64,000 nucleotides of DNA from Nonomuraea aurantiaca (GCF_020215705.1 NZ_JAIWNB010000015.1:1-64000), one strand, 5' to 3'. Positions 50,733-60,427 are shown, counted from the stretch's first letter. The notes: generated by a model not told the origin, from the sequence alone. Made by a program: numbers and translations.

Positions 50733-52071
50733 AACTCTCAAGGCAGCCAGGCCCGTCCTCGCGGGCGTCCTGCTCGCGGCCGCCGTCGTCGCGTGCGGCA
50801 CCGGCACCGGGCCAGGCGGCGGCGACGGCAAGACGCTGCGGGTCCAGATCCCCACCGGACCGCTGGCGAGCGCCATGCAGCAGGTCGGCAAGGACTTCGA
50901 GAAGGCCAACCCGGGCACGGTGGTCACCTTCGAGGGCGTCGACTCCGGCAGCTCCCGCGGCCCCAACGTGGCCCTGCTCAGCTCGACCGGCACCCCGGAC
51001 ATCGGCTACCTCCAGCGCAGCACGGGTGTCTGGTCGGCGCTGCTGAAGAACAAGCAGCTGACCCCGCTGGACGACGTCTGGAAGGCCGCCGGCCTGGCGG
51101 ACAAGTACTCCAAGAGCCAGGTCGACTACTACACGACCAACGGGCAGCACTACGGCGTCCTCTACGAGCAGCTGCTGATCAACCCCGTCTACTACAACAA
51201 GGCGGCCTTCGCCAAGGCCGGCATCTCCGATCCGCCCGACCACCAGGTCGCCTCCGTCGCCGACTTCGAGTCCATGGTGGGCAAGGTCAAGGCCGCCGGT
51301 TACGAGGGATTCGGCGTGGGCGGGTCGAGCCCGTACGACCTGGGACACACGCTGGACGCGCTGCTGCCCACCGCGGTGCCGGCCGCCGACTACGACGCCC
51401 TGCTCACCAACTTCAAGCCCGGATCCCCCACGAACGTCAAGTACACCGACCCCGGCTTCGTGAAGGTGCTCCAGACGATCCAGGACTGGCAGAAGAAGGG
51501 CATCTACCAGAACGGGATGCTCGGCATGGACACCGACCAGGCCCAGGGGCTGTTCACCAGCGGAAAACTCGCGATGCTGCAGGGCGGCAACTACACCTAC
51601 GCGAGCCTGAAGGAGGCCAAGCCGGCGTTCGAGATGGGCTGGTTCCTGCTGCCTCCGCTCACCCCGGGCCAGAAGACGCCGTTCGACGCCTTCAACGGTG
51701 ACACCCTGGTGGTCCCGGTCAAGGCGGCGAACCCGGATCTGGCCAAGAAGTTCCTTCAGTTCTTCATGACCGACAAGTACCAGGTCAGCGTCGTCGCCGC
51801 CACCGGTTCGCTCCCGGTGTTCAGCTCGATCCCCGCATCGAGCCTGTCGAACCTCGGCGACCTGGTGCAGCAGCAGTTCGAGCTGTCGCAGTCCGTCGGA
51901 TTGGTCAACATCTGGGACTCCACCGTGCCGTCCACCCTCGGGCAGGCGTTCTCGGTGCCGGTGCTGCAGAAGCTCGTGGCCGGCAAGCTGACCCCGCGGC
52001 AGGCGGCGCAGCAGTACCAGTCGGCGCTGGAGGACCTGCAGTCCGGCAAGGTGTCGGGAGCATCGGACTGA
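50719..52071 (+). CDS. Sugar ABC transporter solute-binding lipoprotein
   Basis: 450 residues from GTG 50719. Lipobox AAAVVACGTG puts the lipidated Cys near residue 26. CUT1-type binding protein: FEKANPGTVVTFEG, LYEQLLINPVYYNKAAFAKAG and FTSGKLAMLQGGNY. It delivers a fucosylated glycan to the permeases encoded immediately downstream (stop and ATG overlap). No ATPase gene is in the operon. Confidence 0.9.
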   Translation: MPLSRTLKAARPVLAGVLLAAAVVACGTGTGPGGGDGKTLRVQIPTGPLASAMQQVGKDFEKANPGTVVTFEGVDSGSSRGPNVALLSSTGTPDIGYLQRSTGVWSALLKNKQLTPLDDVWKAAGLADKYSKSQVDYYTTNGQHYGVLYEQLLINPVYYNKAAFAKAGISDPPDHQVASVADFESMVGKVKAAGYEGFGVGGSSPYDLGHTLDALLPTAVPAADYDALLTNFKPGSPTNVKYTDPGFVKVLQTIQDWQKKGIYQNGMLGMDTDQAQGLFTSGKLAMLQGGNYTYASLKEAKPAFEMGWFLLPPLTPGQKTPFDAFNGDTLVVPVKAANPDLAKKFLQFFMTDKYQVSVVAATGSLPVFSSIPASSLSNLGDLVQQQFELSQSVGLVNIWDSTVPSTLGQAFSVPVLQKLVAGKLTPRQAAQQYQSALEDLQSGKVSGASD

Positions 52072-52994
52072 TGACCGCCGACAAAGTCGTTCTGGCGACG
52101 GCCGCCGCGCCGCGGCCTCCGCGCCGGAGGGCACGGATCTTCCCGATCGCGGTGATGGCCCCGGCCCTGGTGCTGCTGCTCGTGCTCGTCGCCTACCCGA
52201 TCGCCGGATCCGTGCGCATCAGCCTCGGCACCTGGGACGGCATCGGCGCGGTCGCCTATCACGGCCTGGACAACTACCGGCGGCTGCTGCGCGATTCGCT
52301 GGTCTGGGAGTCCATCGGGACCAGCCTGCAGTTCTTCATCGGGACCGTGGTGTTCACGGTGACCTTCGGCTGCCTCCTGGCCAACGCGATCAGCCGGAAG
52401 GTCCCCGGCGCCCGGATCTTCAAGGTCGTCTGGTTCCTGCCGGTGATCATCCCGGTCAGCATCGCGGGCATCTTCTGGTCGAACGCGTTCCAGCCCACGA
52501 CCGGCGTGGTGAACTCGCTGCTCGGCCTGATCGGGCTCGGGGACGATCATGCCTGGCTGGCGTCGTCCTCGACGGCACTGTACGCGGCGATCTTCGTAGC
52601 GGTGTGGACGCAGACCGGGTACGCGATGCTGATCCTGCTGGGCGCGATGGAGACCATCCCCGAAGAGGTGCATGAGGCGGCCACGCTCGACGGCGTCGGG
52701 GCGGCCGGACGGCTGTTCCGGATCACCTTGCCGAACATCGTGCCGATGCTGGGCACGATCACGACGCTGACCTCGGTGTTCTCGTTCAACGCCTTCGGCA
52801 TCATCTACGCGATGACCCGAGGTGGCCCGGGTAACTCCACGAGCATCCTTCCGGTGCTGGTCTACAAGCAGTCCTTCGTCGACCAGGACTACGGCTACGG
52901 CTCGGCCACCGCGGTCATCACGACGCTGATCGTCGCCGTCATCGGGATCATGGTCATGCGGATCTTCCGCCAGCAGACCCTGGACGCGCGATGA
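52071..52994 (+). CDS. CUT1 ABC sugar permease, MalF type
   Basis: 307 residues, six membrane helices after a basic N-terminus. The EAA loop that docks the ATPase is EEVHEAATLDGVGAAGRLFRI followed by TLPNIVP. It starts on the last base of the preceding stop and overlaps the next gene by four bases (ATGA). Confidence 0.92.
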   Translation: MTADKVVLATAAAPRPPRRRARIFPIAVMAPALVLLLVLVAYPIAGSVRISLGTWDGIGAVAYHGLDNYRRLLRDSLVWESIGTSLQFFIGTVVFTVTFGCLLANAISRKVPGARIFKVVWFLPVIIPVSIAGIFWSNAFQPTTGVVNSLLGLIGLGDDHAWLASSSTALYAAIFVAVWTQTGYAMLILLGAMETIPEEVHEAATLDGVGAAGRLFRITLPNIVPMLGTITTLTSVFSFNAFGIIYAMTRGGPGNSTSILPVLVYKQSFVDQDYGYGSATAVITTLIVAVIGIMVMRIFRQQTLDAR

Positions 52995-53863
52995 CGGCGC
53001 CGCGGACTCAGAGCGGAACGCGATCGGCCTGGCGGCACGGCCCGTTGTGGTACGTCGGCTACGCACTCCTGCTGCTCTGGACGGTGATCACGGTCGTGCC
53101 GTTCGTGTCGATGCTGCTGCTGTCCCTGCACTCGACCAGCGACATCTACGCCCACCCGCTGGGGCTGGGCGGCCAGTGGGTGCTGTCGAACTACGCCGAC
53201 GCCTGGCGGGGCGTGGTCGGTGGCGCGCCGCTGTCGACGTACATCATCAACAGTGTGCTGGTGGCACTGTGCAGCCTGGCCATCGGCGTGACCTGCGGCA
53301 GCCTCGCCGGCTACGGCCTGGCCCGCGCGACCAGGGGCCTGTCGAACGCCGTCAGCCGCGTCATGGTCCTCGCCCTGAGCGTCCCGCTGGTCGTCGCGCT
53401 GATCCCGACGTTCGAGCTGCTGGGCAGGTATCAGATGCTCAACAGCGTGGCGGGCATCTCGCTGGTCTACGCCGCCTTCATGACGCCCACCATCGCTCTC
53501 ATCATGCGGTCGGTGTTCGCCGCCGTACCGCGGGAACTGCTCGAAGCAGCCAAGATCGACGGTTACGGGGAGCTGGCCGCGCTGCTCCGGGTGGTTCTGC
53601 CCGTCAGCAAGGGCGGTTTCGTCTCGGTCACGCTGCTCGGGCTCATCTTCGTGTGGAGCGAGGTCCAGTTCGGCGTCGTCCTGCTGACCCGCCCGCAGAA
53701 CCGCACACTGTCGGTCGGTCTGCTCTCCTTCCAGGGCCAGTTCGTCAGCGACCAGGGGGCCTTCTTCGCCGGCCTCGTCATCGCGACGTTCCCGATCGTC
53801 ATCCTCTTCCTGATCTTCCAGCGCTACGTCACGAGCGGCATCACCCTGGGTGCGCTCAAGTGA
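52991..53863 (+). CDS. CUT1 ABC sugar permease, MalG type
   Basis: 290 residues with six helices. EAA loop: RELLEAAKIDGYGELAALLRV. The conserved C-terminal end RYVTSGITLGALK is typical of MalG-type subunits. It pairs with the preceding permease; the ATPase is presumably a shared MsiK-type protein encoded elsewhere, as is common in actinomycetes. Confidence 0.92.
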   Translation: MTAPRTQSGTRSAWRHGPLWYVGYALLLLWTVITVVPFVSMLLLSLHSTSDIYAHPLGLGGQWVLSNYADAWRGVVGGAPLSTYIINSVLVALCSLAIGVTCGSLAGYGLARATRGLSNAVSRVMVLALSVPLVVALIPTFELLGRYQMLNSVAGISLVYAAFMTPTIALIMRSVFAAVPRELLEAAKIDGYGELAALLRVVLPVSKGGFVSVTLLGLIFVWSEVQFGVVLLTRPQNRTLSVGLLSFQGQFVSDQGAFFAGLVIATFPIVILFLIFQRYVTSGITLGALK

Positions 53864-53896
53864 GTCCCTCAGCGGCCTCTTCCAGGAGCACATGAC

Positions 53897-54985
53897 ATGA
53901 CCCGAATCGAACGAATCGACGTCCAGATGGTCGACCTGCCACCGGCGGCCGTCCGCGTCGACGCGATGCAGTCCTTCGTCAAGCAGGAGACCGTGCTCGT
54001 CACCGTGCACACCTCCGACGGGCTGTCCGGCACCGGGTACTCGTACACGATCGGGACCGGCGGGCGGGCCGTCATGTCCCTCATCACCGACCACCTGGTC
54101 CCGGCACTTCTGGGCCGGGACGCTCGGCCGGTCGAGGCGCTGTGGCGGCACATGCTCGACCAGACGCGCGCGACCACCGTCGGGGCCATCACCTCACTGG
54201 CGTTCGCCGCCGTCGACACCGCGCTCTGGGACCTGCGCGGCCGCCGTACCGGTGAGTCGCTGTGGCGGATGGCAGGTGGCGCGCACGAGCGGCTGCCCGT
54301 CTACGACACCGAGGGCGGCTGGCTGCACCTGCCCGTCGAGGAACTGGTGGACGGCGCGAAGCGAGCGGCCACAGCCGGGATGTGCGGGGTGAAGGTCAAG
54401 GTGGGCAGGCCGTCGCTCGCCGAAGACGCCGAGCGGCTCGCGGCCGTCCGCGAGGCTGTGGGAGCGGGCTTCGAGGTCATGGTCGACGCCAACCAGGCAT
54501 TCACCTCCGCGGAGGCGATCCGCCGCGCCCGGACGTACGAGCCGCTCGGCATCGCCTGGTTCGAGGAGCCGCTGCCGGCCGACGACCTCAACGGGCACCG
54601 AAGGCTGGCCGCCTCCACCTCGGTGCCGGTGGCGGTCGGCGAATCCCTCTACTCCGTCCAGCGGTTCGGTGACTACCTGGCCGCGGGCGCGGTCGGCATC
54701 GTGCAGGTCGACGTGGCCCGCATCGGCGGGATCACCCCATGGCTGAAGGTCGCCCACGCCGCCGAGGCGTTCAACGTCGCCGTGAGCCCCCACTTCCTCA
54801 TGGAACTGCACGTCAGCCTGGCCGCCGCGGTGCCGAACGGGATGTACGTCGAGCACATCCCGCAGTTGCGGGCGATCACCCGTAGCTCTCTGGTGATCGA
54901 GGACGGCCATGTGGCGCCGCCCGACGTCCCCGGCATCGGGATCGACTGGAATCCCGATGCCCTCGACGACCATCGCGTCGCCTGA
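53897..54985 (+). CDS. Enolase-superfamily sugar acid dehydratase (mandelate racemase type)
   Basis: 362 residues; ATG 53897 with AGGAG upstream. The C-terminal barrel shows the catalytic KxK (VKVKVGRPS), the metal ligands in MVDANQAF, WFEEPLPADD and VAVGESLY, and the distal His in VSPHFLMELH. Such enzymes dehydrate aldonates. In a fucosidase/importer operon, L-fuconate or a related 6-deoxy acid is the best substrate guess, though no fucose dehydrogenase is adjacent. Confidence 0.85.
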   Translation: MTRIERIDVQMVDLPPAAVRVDAMQSFVKQETVLVTVHTSDGLSGTGYSYTIGTGGRAVMSLITDHLVPALLGRDARPVEALWRHMLDQTRATTVGAITSLAFAAVDTALWDLRGRRTGESLWRMAGGAHERLPVYDTEGGWLHLPVEELVDGAKRAATAGMCGVKVKVGRPSLAEDAERLAAVREAVGAGFEVMVDANQAFTSAEAIRRARTYEPLGIAWFEEPLPADDLNGHRRLAASTSVPVAVGESLYSVQRFGDYLAAGAVGIVQVDVARIGGITPWLKVAHAAEAFNVAVSPHFLMELHVSLAAAVPNGMYVEHIPQLRAITRSSLVIEDGHVAPPDVPGIGIDWNPDALDDHRVA

Positions 54986-55029
54986 GTGAGACGAGGTGAC
55001 GAGCAGCCGCGCGGGTCTCTCCGGAGACG

Positions 55030-56394
55030 TCACGGCAGCAGCGCGGCGGCCTTGACCTTGTGCAGGTGGATCACGATGTCGAAGGACTTGCCGAGGGCGG
55101 CCTTGGTGGCCTGGTCGGGTGACCAGAAGCCGCCGCCGATCAGGCGGGTGGGGCGGGGCTCGGCGAGCCAGGTCCTGGCCGCCGGTGGTGCGGTACGGGT
55201 GTCGAGGATGAAGTCGCGGTAGCGGACCTGGTCCAGGACGTACTCGTTGTAGTCGCTGTCGGCGGCGGCGACCGAGCCCTTGCAGGTCAGAGGCCGCTCG
55301 GCCGGGGTGGAACCGGCCGGGCACGCACCCTTGTCGAGGCTGAAGTTGTAGCCGCCCTGGTCGAAGCTGGTGCCGACGGTGACGAAGCGGTCGCCGAGGC
55401 GCTCGCGCAGGACGCCGCCCATCGGGGCGGGGACGAACATGGTGTCGATCGGGGTGTAGCTGATGTGCGCGTTCAGCCCGGACATCTGGATCTTGTGGCC
55501 GGTCGTCTTGTTCCACCAGACGACGTTGTCGGCCAGCGCGTTGTCCCGATACTCCTGCGCCTGCCTGCGTCCCTCGGCGGTGGCCTGGTCGAAGGCGAAG
55601 TCGGTGAAGGTCTGCGACAGGGCGCGGGCGTGCTGCACCGCCCACTGGTAGTCCTCGCCGCCGGGCTTCTGCCGCTGGAGGAGCTTGAGGGCCTCGGTGG
55701 CGCGCCGGGCGCTGTCCTTGCGGGTCTCCAGCGGCTGGGACAGCGCGATGCCCATGTACTCCCCGGCGTTCGGGGTGGTGGGCCGCAGCCCCTCGTACAG
55801 CTTGGTGAACTCGGGCGTCAGGTCGGGGTGGTGCTCGGCGACGTAACCGAGGACCTTGTCGAACAGGACGTCGCCGGGGTAGAGCAGGTCAGCGCCCATG
55901 AACTGGACCTTGGCCTGGTGGGTGGCGTTGTAGGAGCGCATCCAGGTGATCAGGCCGAGGAACTCGCGGTTGTTGAACAGGGCGTAGGGGCCGGTGACCT
56001 CGTCGTGCAGGATCTGCCGCGGGTCGCCCTTGCCGCGAAGGACGTAGTCGTTCAGCCGCACACCGGTGCTCCAGCTCAGCTCCCGGGCGAAGGTGGTGAA
56101 CCCCTTCTCCGTCACCAGGTAGCGGAACAGCAGGTGGTTGAGGGTGTAGAACTCGGCGGTGCTGTGCGTGGCCTCCCCGACACCGACCACCTTCGCACCC
56201 GCCACCATCGCGCCGAACGCGTCCAGATCACGCAGGCCACCCCGGGGCGAGGTGGAGACGAGAGGCTTGGCCACCGCGTCGATCGCGGCCACGACGGCGC
56301 CCGGGCTGCCGGTGTCGGCGATCGCGGCGGGGCTGACGGCGGTGGTGAGCGCGAGGCCGAGGGCGAGCGCGCCGCCCCAAGGCTTGGTGTTCAT
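55030..56394 (-). CDS. Exported erythromycin-esterase-family protein
   Basis: 454 residues; ATG 56394 begins a signal peptide (GGALALGLALTTAVSPAAIA). The family core is clear: KVVGVGEATHSTAEFYTLNH (catalytic His of Ere enzymes), FARELSWSTGVRLNDYV, MRSYNATHQAKVQFMGADL and SGLNAHISYTP. Ere enzymes open macrolide lactones, but many actinomycete members have other, unknown esterase roles. Divergent from a streptomycin-kinase-like gene 101 bp away, which supports a resistance context. Confidence 0.82.
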   Translation of the reverse strand: MNTKPWGGALALGLALTTAVSPAAIADTGSPGAVVAAIDAVAKPLVSTSPRGGLRDLDAFGAMVAGAKVVGVGEATHSTAEFYTLNHLLFRYLVTEKGFTTFARELSWSTGVRLNDYVLRGKGDPRQILHDEVTGPYALFNNREFLGLITWMRSYNATHQAKVQFMGADLLYPGDVLFDKVLGYVAEHHPDLTPEFTKLYEGLRPTTPNAGEYMGIALSQPLETRKDSARRATEALKLLQRQKPGGEDYQWAVQHARALSQTFTDFAFDQATAEGRRQAQEYRDNALADNVVWWNKTTGHKIQMSGLNAHISYTPIDTMFVPAPMGGVLRERLGDRFVTVGTSFDQGGYNFSLDKGACPAGSTPAERPLTCKGSVAAADSDYNEYVLDQVRYRDFILDTRTAPPAARTWLAEPRPTRLIGGGFWSPDQATKAALGKSFDIVIHLHKVKAAALLP

Positions 56395-56495
56395 ATGATG
56401 TCCCGGTGCATGAGTGGTTGTTGTTGACGGATGTAAGCCTCGGCGGCAGCGCTGACAGTGCGGCGACAGTCCGCTGACGATGACCGAGAGACGAC

Positions 56496-57413
56496 ATGAG
56501 CATCCCCATCGACATTCCCGACGCCTTCGCCGCGTCGTACGGCGCGAACATCGCGTCCGGCCGTGCCTGGATAGCCGAGTTGCCCCGGCTGGCCGCGGAC
56601 TTCCTGGACCGCTGGACACTGCGGCCGGACGGCCCCGCAGCACACGGCATGGCCTCGCTCGTGCTGCCAGTGATCCGCGCGGATGGTGCGCCCGCGGTGC
56701 TGAAGTTCCAGCAGGCGAGCGAGGACAACGTCGGCGCCGCGCTCGGTCTGCGGGCATGGAACGGCAACGGCATGGTGCACCTGCTCGACCACGACCCGGA
56801 CACCGGCACCATGTTGCTGGAGCGACTGGACGCGGCCCGGCCCCTGTCGTCGGTGGTTGACGACGATGCCGCCATGCGGATCCTCGCCGAGCTGATGGCG
56901 CGCCTGGTCGCGCTGCCCGCCCCACCCGGTCTGCGGCATCTGTCCGACATCGCCGCCGCCATGCTGGACCAGGTTCCCCGCGCTGTACCGGCGTTGCGCG
57001 ACCCGGACGAGCAGCAGCTGGTACGCACCTGCGCGTCCGCCGTGGCCGAATTGATCGGCGAACCTGGTGACCGCCTGCTGCACTGGGACCTGCACTACGA
57101 CAACATCCTCGCCGGGCAACGCGAACCATGGCTGGCCATCGACCCCGAACCGCTGGCCGGCGACCCCGGGTTCGACTTGTGGCCGGCGCTGGACAGCCGA
57201 TGGGAGGAGGCGGTGGTGGCGACCGACGACGTGACCCGTACGGTCCTCCGCCGCTTCGACCTCCTCACCGAGGCGCTCGGCCTGGACCGGCAGCGGGCGG
57301 CCGGGTGGACACTTGGCCGCATCCTGCAGAACGCCTTGTGGGACGTCGAGGACGGCAAGACCGTACTGGAACCGGCCCAGGTCGCCCTGGGCATGACTCT
57401 GCTACGCCGTTAG
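56496..57413 (+). CDS. Aminoglycoside/hydroxyurea phosphotransferase (APH(6)-like)
   Basis: 305 residues. Kinase-fold motifs: VLKFQQAS (ATP Lys), LLHWDLHYDNILAG (catalytic loop) and WLAIDPEPLAGDPGFDLWP (metal Asp). This matches the streptomycin 6-kinase group. Expected to phosphorylate an aminoglycoside; self-resistance or acquired resistance cannot be told apart here. No ribosome site is strong; ATG 56496 is the natural start. Confidence 0.87.
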   Translation: MSIPIDIPDAFAASYGANIASGRAWIAELPRLAADFLDRWTLRPDGPAAHGMASLVLPVIRADGAPAVLKFQQASEDNVGAALGLRAWNGNGMVHLLDHDPDTGTMLLERLDAARPLSSVVDDDAAMRILAELMARLVALPAPPGLRHLSDIAAAMLDQVPRAVPALRDPDEQQLVRTCASAVAELIGEPGDRLLHWDLHYDNILAGQREPWLAIDPEPLAGDPGFDLWPALDSRWEEAVVATDDVTRTVLRRFDLLTEALGLDRQRAAGWTLGRILQNALWDVEDGKTVLEPAQVALGMTLLRR

Positions 57414-57498
57414 GCACCTCCTCTGCGGCCTGCCTGGCCGGGAGCTGTTCCATCGGCTGCGCCCCTGACAGCGGCGGGCCGAGAACGGAAGAGTGTGT

Positions 57499-58665
57499 CT
57501 AGGTGGTGGCCTGGGCTTGGCGGATGCGGTCGTTGAGGGTGCGCCGCACGCTGTCGACGTCGGTGGTGGAGTTCTCGGCCAGGGTGTCCATCAGTTCCGC
57601 GCAGGCTTGGGCAGCGGCCTCCGACCGGGGCAGCATGATCTTCTCGTAGGCGGCGGTGGCCTGGTCGAGGTCGGGGTGGGTGGCGATGGCGGTGGCCAGG
57701 TCGCTGCCGTCGATCAGGGCGAGGTTGGCGCCGATGCCGAAGGGCGGCATGAGGTGGGCCGCGTCGCCGAGCAGGGTGATGCCGGGGACGTGGTCCCAGG
57801 TGTGCCCTTCGGGCAGGACGTGCAGGGGCCGGTTGACGAACCCGCTGTCGTTGTCGCGGAACAGGTCGAGCAGCATGGGGTGCCAGCCGCCGAACAGGCT
57901 GCGGAGGTAGTCGCACACCGCCGCGGTGTCGCCGAGGTCGAGGCCGGCGGTGGCGTACCAGTCCGCCGGCGCGTCGAAGGCGGCGTAGAGGCGGATGTGG
58001 GCGCCGCTGTTGCGCTGGGCCGAGATCATCTTCCCGTCGGCGCGGGCCGCCAGCGTACCCGGGCCCACCCAGCGGGCCAGGTCGGGGTGGCGAACGTCGA
58101 CATCGTCCAGGAACGCCTCGACGATCGTGGCGCCCGTGTAGCGAGGGACGGCATCCGAGACGGCGGGGCGGACCCGGGACCAGGCGCCGTCGGCGCCGAT
58201 CACGAGGTCGAAGTCCGCGGTGGTGCCGTCGGCGAAGCACAGGCGAGCGCCGCCGCCGTCGAGCGGTGCGACCCCGTCCACCGGGCACCCCCAGCGCACG
58301 GTGCCGGGGCTGAGGGAGTCCAGCAGCAGACCCCGCAACTGGCCCCGGTCGATCTCCGGGGCGTAGCTCTCGTCGCGGCTGTCGGTGGGCCGCTCGTGGT
58401 GTACCAGGGCGGCCGTGAAGGGGTCCAGCCCCCGCAACTCCTGCCCCTGCGCACGGGCCAGCGCGGTGTACTGCTCGAAAAGGCCCACCGCCCGCAGTGC
58501 GGCCTGGCCGGTCGGTACGTGCAGGTCCAGCATCCCACCCTGCCAGCGGGCCTCGCGGGAGGCCTCCCGCTCGAACACGACTGCCTGGATGCCGTACGTC
58601 TGCAGGCCGCGGGCGCAGGCGAGGCCGCCCACGCCGGCGCCCACGATCGCGATTTCGGGGTTCAT
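57499..58665 (-). CDS. TetX-like FAD monooxygenase
   Basis: 388 residues. Motifs: IAIVGAGVGGLACARGL, the DG motif VIGADGAWSRVRPAVSD and ITLLGDAAHLMPPFGIGANLAL, with a C-terminal helix (YEKIMLPRSEAAAQ) as in TetX tetracycline destructases. Several non-Tet substrates exist for this group. Divergent from its TetR gene with repeated operator-like sequence between them. Confidence 0.87.
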   Translation of the reverse strand: MNPEIAIVGAGVGGLACARGLQTYGIQAVVFEREASREARWQGGMLDLHVPTGQAALRAVGLFEQYTALARAQGQELRGLDPFTAALVHHERPTDSRDESYAPEIDRGQLRGLLLDSLSPGTVRWGCPVDGVAPLDGGGARLCFADGTTADFDLVIGADGAWSRVRPAVSDAVPRYTGATIVEAFLDDVDVRHPDLARWVGPGTLAARADGKMISAQRNSGAHIRLYAAFDAPADWYATAGLDLGDTAAVCDYLRSLFGGWHPMLLDLFRDNDSGFVNRPLHVLPEGHTWDHVPGITLLGDAAHLMPPFGIGANLALIDGSDLATAIATHPDLDQATAAYEKIMLPRSEAAAQACAELMDTLAENSTTDVDSVRRTLNDRIRQAQATT

Positions 58666-58715
58666 GGCACATACCTCCTGTTAGCGGTTCCGAGGGGTTC
58701 AGAAAATCATAGTGA

Positions 58716-58746
58716 CTCCGAATTCGCAATAGCTCCGATTTCGCAC
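58716..58746. promoter_or_regulatory. Tandem operator-like repeats between TetX-like gene and tetR
   Basis: CTCCGAATTCGCAA (58716-58729) and CTCCGATTTCGCAC (58733-58746) are direct repeats with a 17-bp period; the first contains the palindrome CGAATTCG. A TACGCT -10 box six bases before the tetR GTG suggests leaderless tetR mRNA. Confidence 0.65.
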
Positions 58747-58774
58747 TCGATCCGGTTTGCCGTACGCTGAGCGC

Positions 58775-59359
58775 GTGAGCGAAGGAGCCGGACGCCGCGA
58801 GCGCAGGAAGGCCCAGACCCGCAAGGCGCTGGCCGACGCCGCGCTGCGGCTGTTCCTGGAACGCGGTTACGACCAGGTGGGCGTCAAGGACGTGGCCGAT
58901 GCCGCCGACGTGGCGGTGTCCACGCTGTTCGCCTACTTCCCGAGCAAGGAGGCGTTGGTCTTCGACCTCGACGGCGACCTGGAGGCCGAGGTCGTCGCCG
59001 CGGTGCGCGACCGTAGCCCCGGCCAGTCCATCCCGCAGGCGCTGCGCGAGCACATCCTCAGGCGAGCGATCGAGGTCGCGGCCTTCCCCCACACCGCCGC
59101 CCTCGCCCGCATGGTGGAGAGCACCCCGGCACTTCGCGACTACGCCCGCCGCATGTGGCTACGCCACGAAGCCGCCCTCGCCCGTACCCTCGCCGACGAG
59201 CTCGGCGCTCCCCAAGACGACATCACTTGCGCCGCGTTCGCCAGGTTCGCCCTCGAAGCCGCCCACGTCATCCACGGCCACCCCGCCCCCGAACAGGCCG
59301 CCAACGCGATCTTCAACCTGCTCGAACACGGCTGGACCACCGCCTATCCCGGCACCTGA
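58775..59359 (+). CDS. TetR-family regulator
   Basis: 194 residues from GTG 58775 (frame also open upstream, but the -10 box is there). HTH: RKALADAALRLFLERGYDQV, VKDVADAADVAVSTLFAYFPSKEAL. It should repress the divergent TetX-like gene through the tandem repeats. Confidence 0.87.
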   Translation: MSEGAGRRERRKAQTRKALADAALRLFLERGYDQVGVKDVADAADVAVSTLFAYFPSKEALVFDLDGDLEAEVVAAVRDRSPGQSIPQALREHILRRAIEVAAFPHTAALARMVESTPALRDYARRMWLRHEAALARTLADELGAPQDDITCAAFARFALEAAHVIHGHPAPEQAANAIFNLLEHGWTTAYPGT

Positions 59360-59470
59360 ACACCGGCGCCCTGAGGATGTTCGGACATGGCGTAGCCGAG
59401 CAGCCGGCGGGAGAACAGGTCCTCGACCGCAGGCCGTTGAGGGGTATGCAGAGGTAATGCGCAGGGTGGG

Positions 59471-60310
59471 CTAATTCCAGGCGCCAGGCACCTGGTAGGG
59501 CACCTTGTCCTCGAGTTGCTCCTGGTCGAGCACCTCGCTTCTCAGGGGGAGCAGAACGGTGACCTCGCGTCCCCAAGCGGAGTAGCGGGTGTCCGTCTCG
59601 ACGCGGAGCAGGGAACCCTTCCAGTGGTGCAGGACACCCCTGGCCGTAACCCGCTCCACCAGTCCGGCCGGGCTCAGCCGGAGGGTGTAGGAGATGCTGC
59701 TGACGGGCTTGCTGATGGCGTAGCCGCGGAAGTGAGCGGCGAAGGAACTGGATACCTCAACCAGCTTGTCGGTCTTGATCGTGCCCTTCACTACCCCCTC
59801 CCGCCAGGACGTGCGGTGTGCCAGCAGCGCCTTGAGCGTCGCGGGCTCCAAGACCTCCAGCGGCGGGTTGCTGGCGGGCAGATCGGTGGCGGAGTAGCGC
59901 ACCCAGTTCGTGCCCTGCGGCAGCGCGTCGGCGAATTGGGGGCCTGAGACGTAGTCGTCATAGCGTGACGAGATCACCCTCAGGGGCGTCTCTTCCAGAG
60001 CGGCGTCCTCCGCCATGCCGAGTTTCTTCAGGCCGCTCATCATCGTCTTGCTGAACCGCAGGCGCTGGGACGTATCAGCGGCGGTCTCGCCTTGCGGGCC
60101 GAACCCGACCGTGCCGTCCACGTCCACGGTGTAGTGCATGCCGCGACCGTAATCAATCTTCGCGGTGGACACGATGTTGACGCCCTTGCCGCGGGTGAAC
60201 GCGGCTTGAAGCGCCTTTACCGGGTCGATCCGGGGCGCTGCCTGCGCAGGGGTGGCGACGAGCTGTGCCAGACCCGCGATCAGTGTTACGCCGACGATGG
60301 TCCGCTTCAT
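59471..60310 (-). CDS. Exported LolA/LppX-like lipid-carrier-fold protein
   Basis: 279 residues; ATG 60310 with AGGGAT upstream starts a signal peptide (KRTIVGVTLIAGLAQLVATPAQAA). The mature part is beta-rich with long alternating strands (VNIVSTAKIDYGRGMHYTVDVDGTVGFGP, split by loops), as in actinomycete LolA/LppX-like proteins. No lipobox Cys. Role unknown; the family assignment is by pattern only. Confidence 0.55.
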   Translation of the reverse strand: MKRTIVGVTLIAGLAQLVATPAQAAPRIDPVKALQAAFTRGKGVNIVSTAKIDYGRGMHYTVDVDGTVGFGPQGETAADTSQRLRFSKTMMSGLKKLGMAEDAALEETPLRVISSRYDDYVSGPQFADALPQGTNWVRYSATDLPASNPPLEVLEPATLKALLAHRTSWREGVVKGTIKTDKLVEVSSSFAAHFRGYAISKPVSSISYTLRLSPAGLVERVTARGVLHHWKGSLLRVETDTRYSAWGREVTVLLPLRSEVLDQEQLEDKVPYQVPGAWN

Positions 60311-60427
60311 CACGATCCCTGGAAATTGGTCGGAGGGTCGCAACAATCTTGTGCATACGAGATCAACTGTCAAACCGAACCGGGATCGTGGGCGAACGGA
60401 ACGCCGCCCACCTGTCTGAGGTTCTTC

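Noticed and set aside
56395-57129. Upstream extension of the erythromycin-esterase frame
   Set aside because: Antisense to the aminoglycoside kinase gene; the signal peptide begins at 56394.
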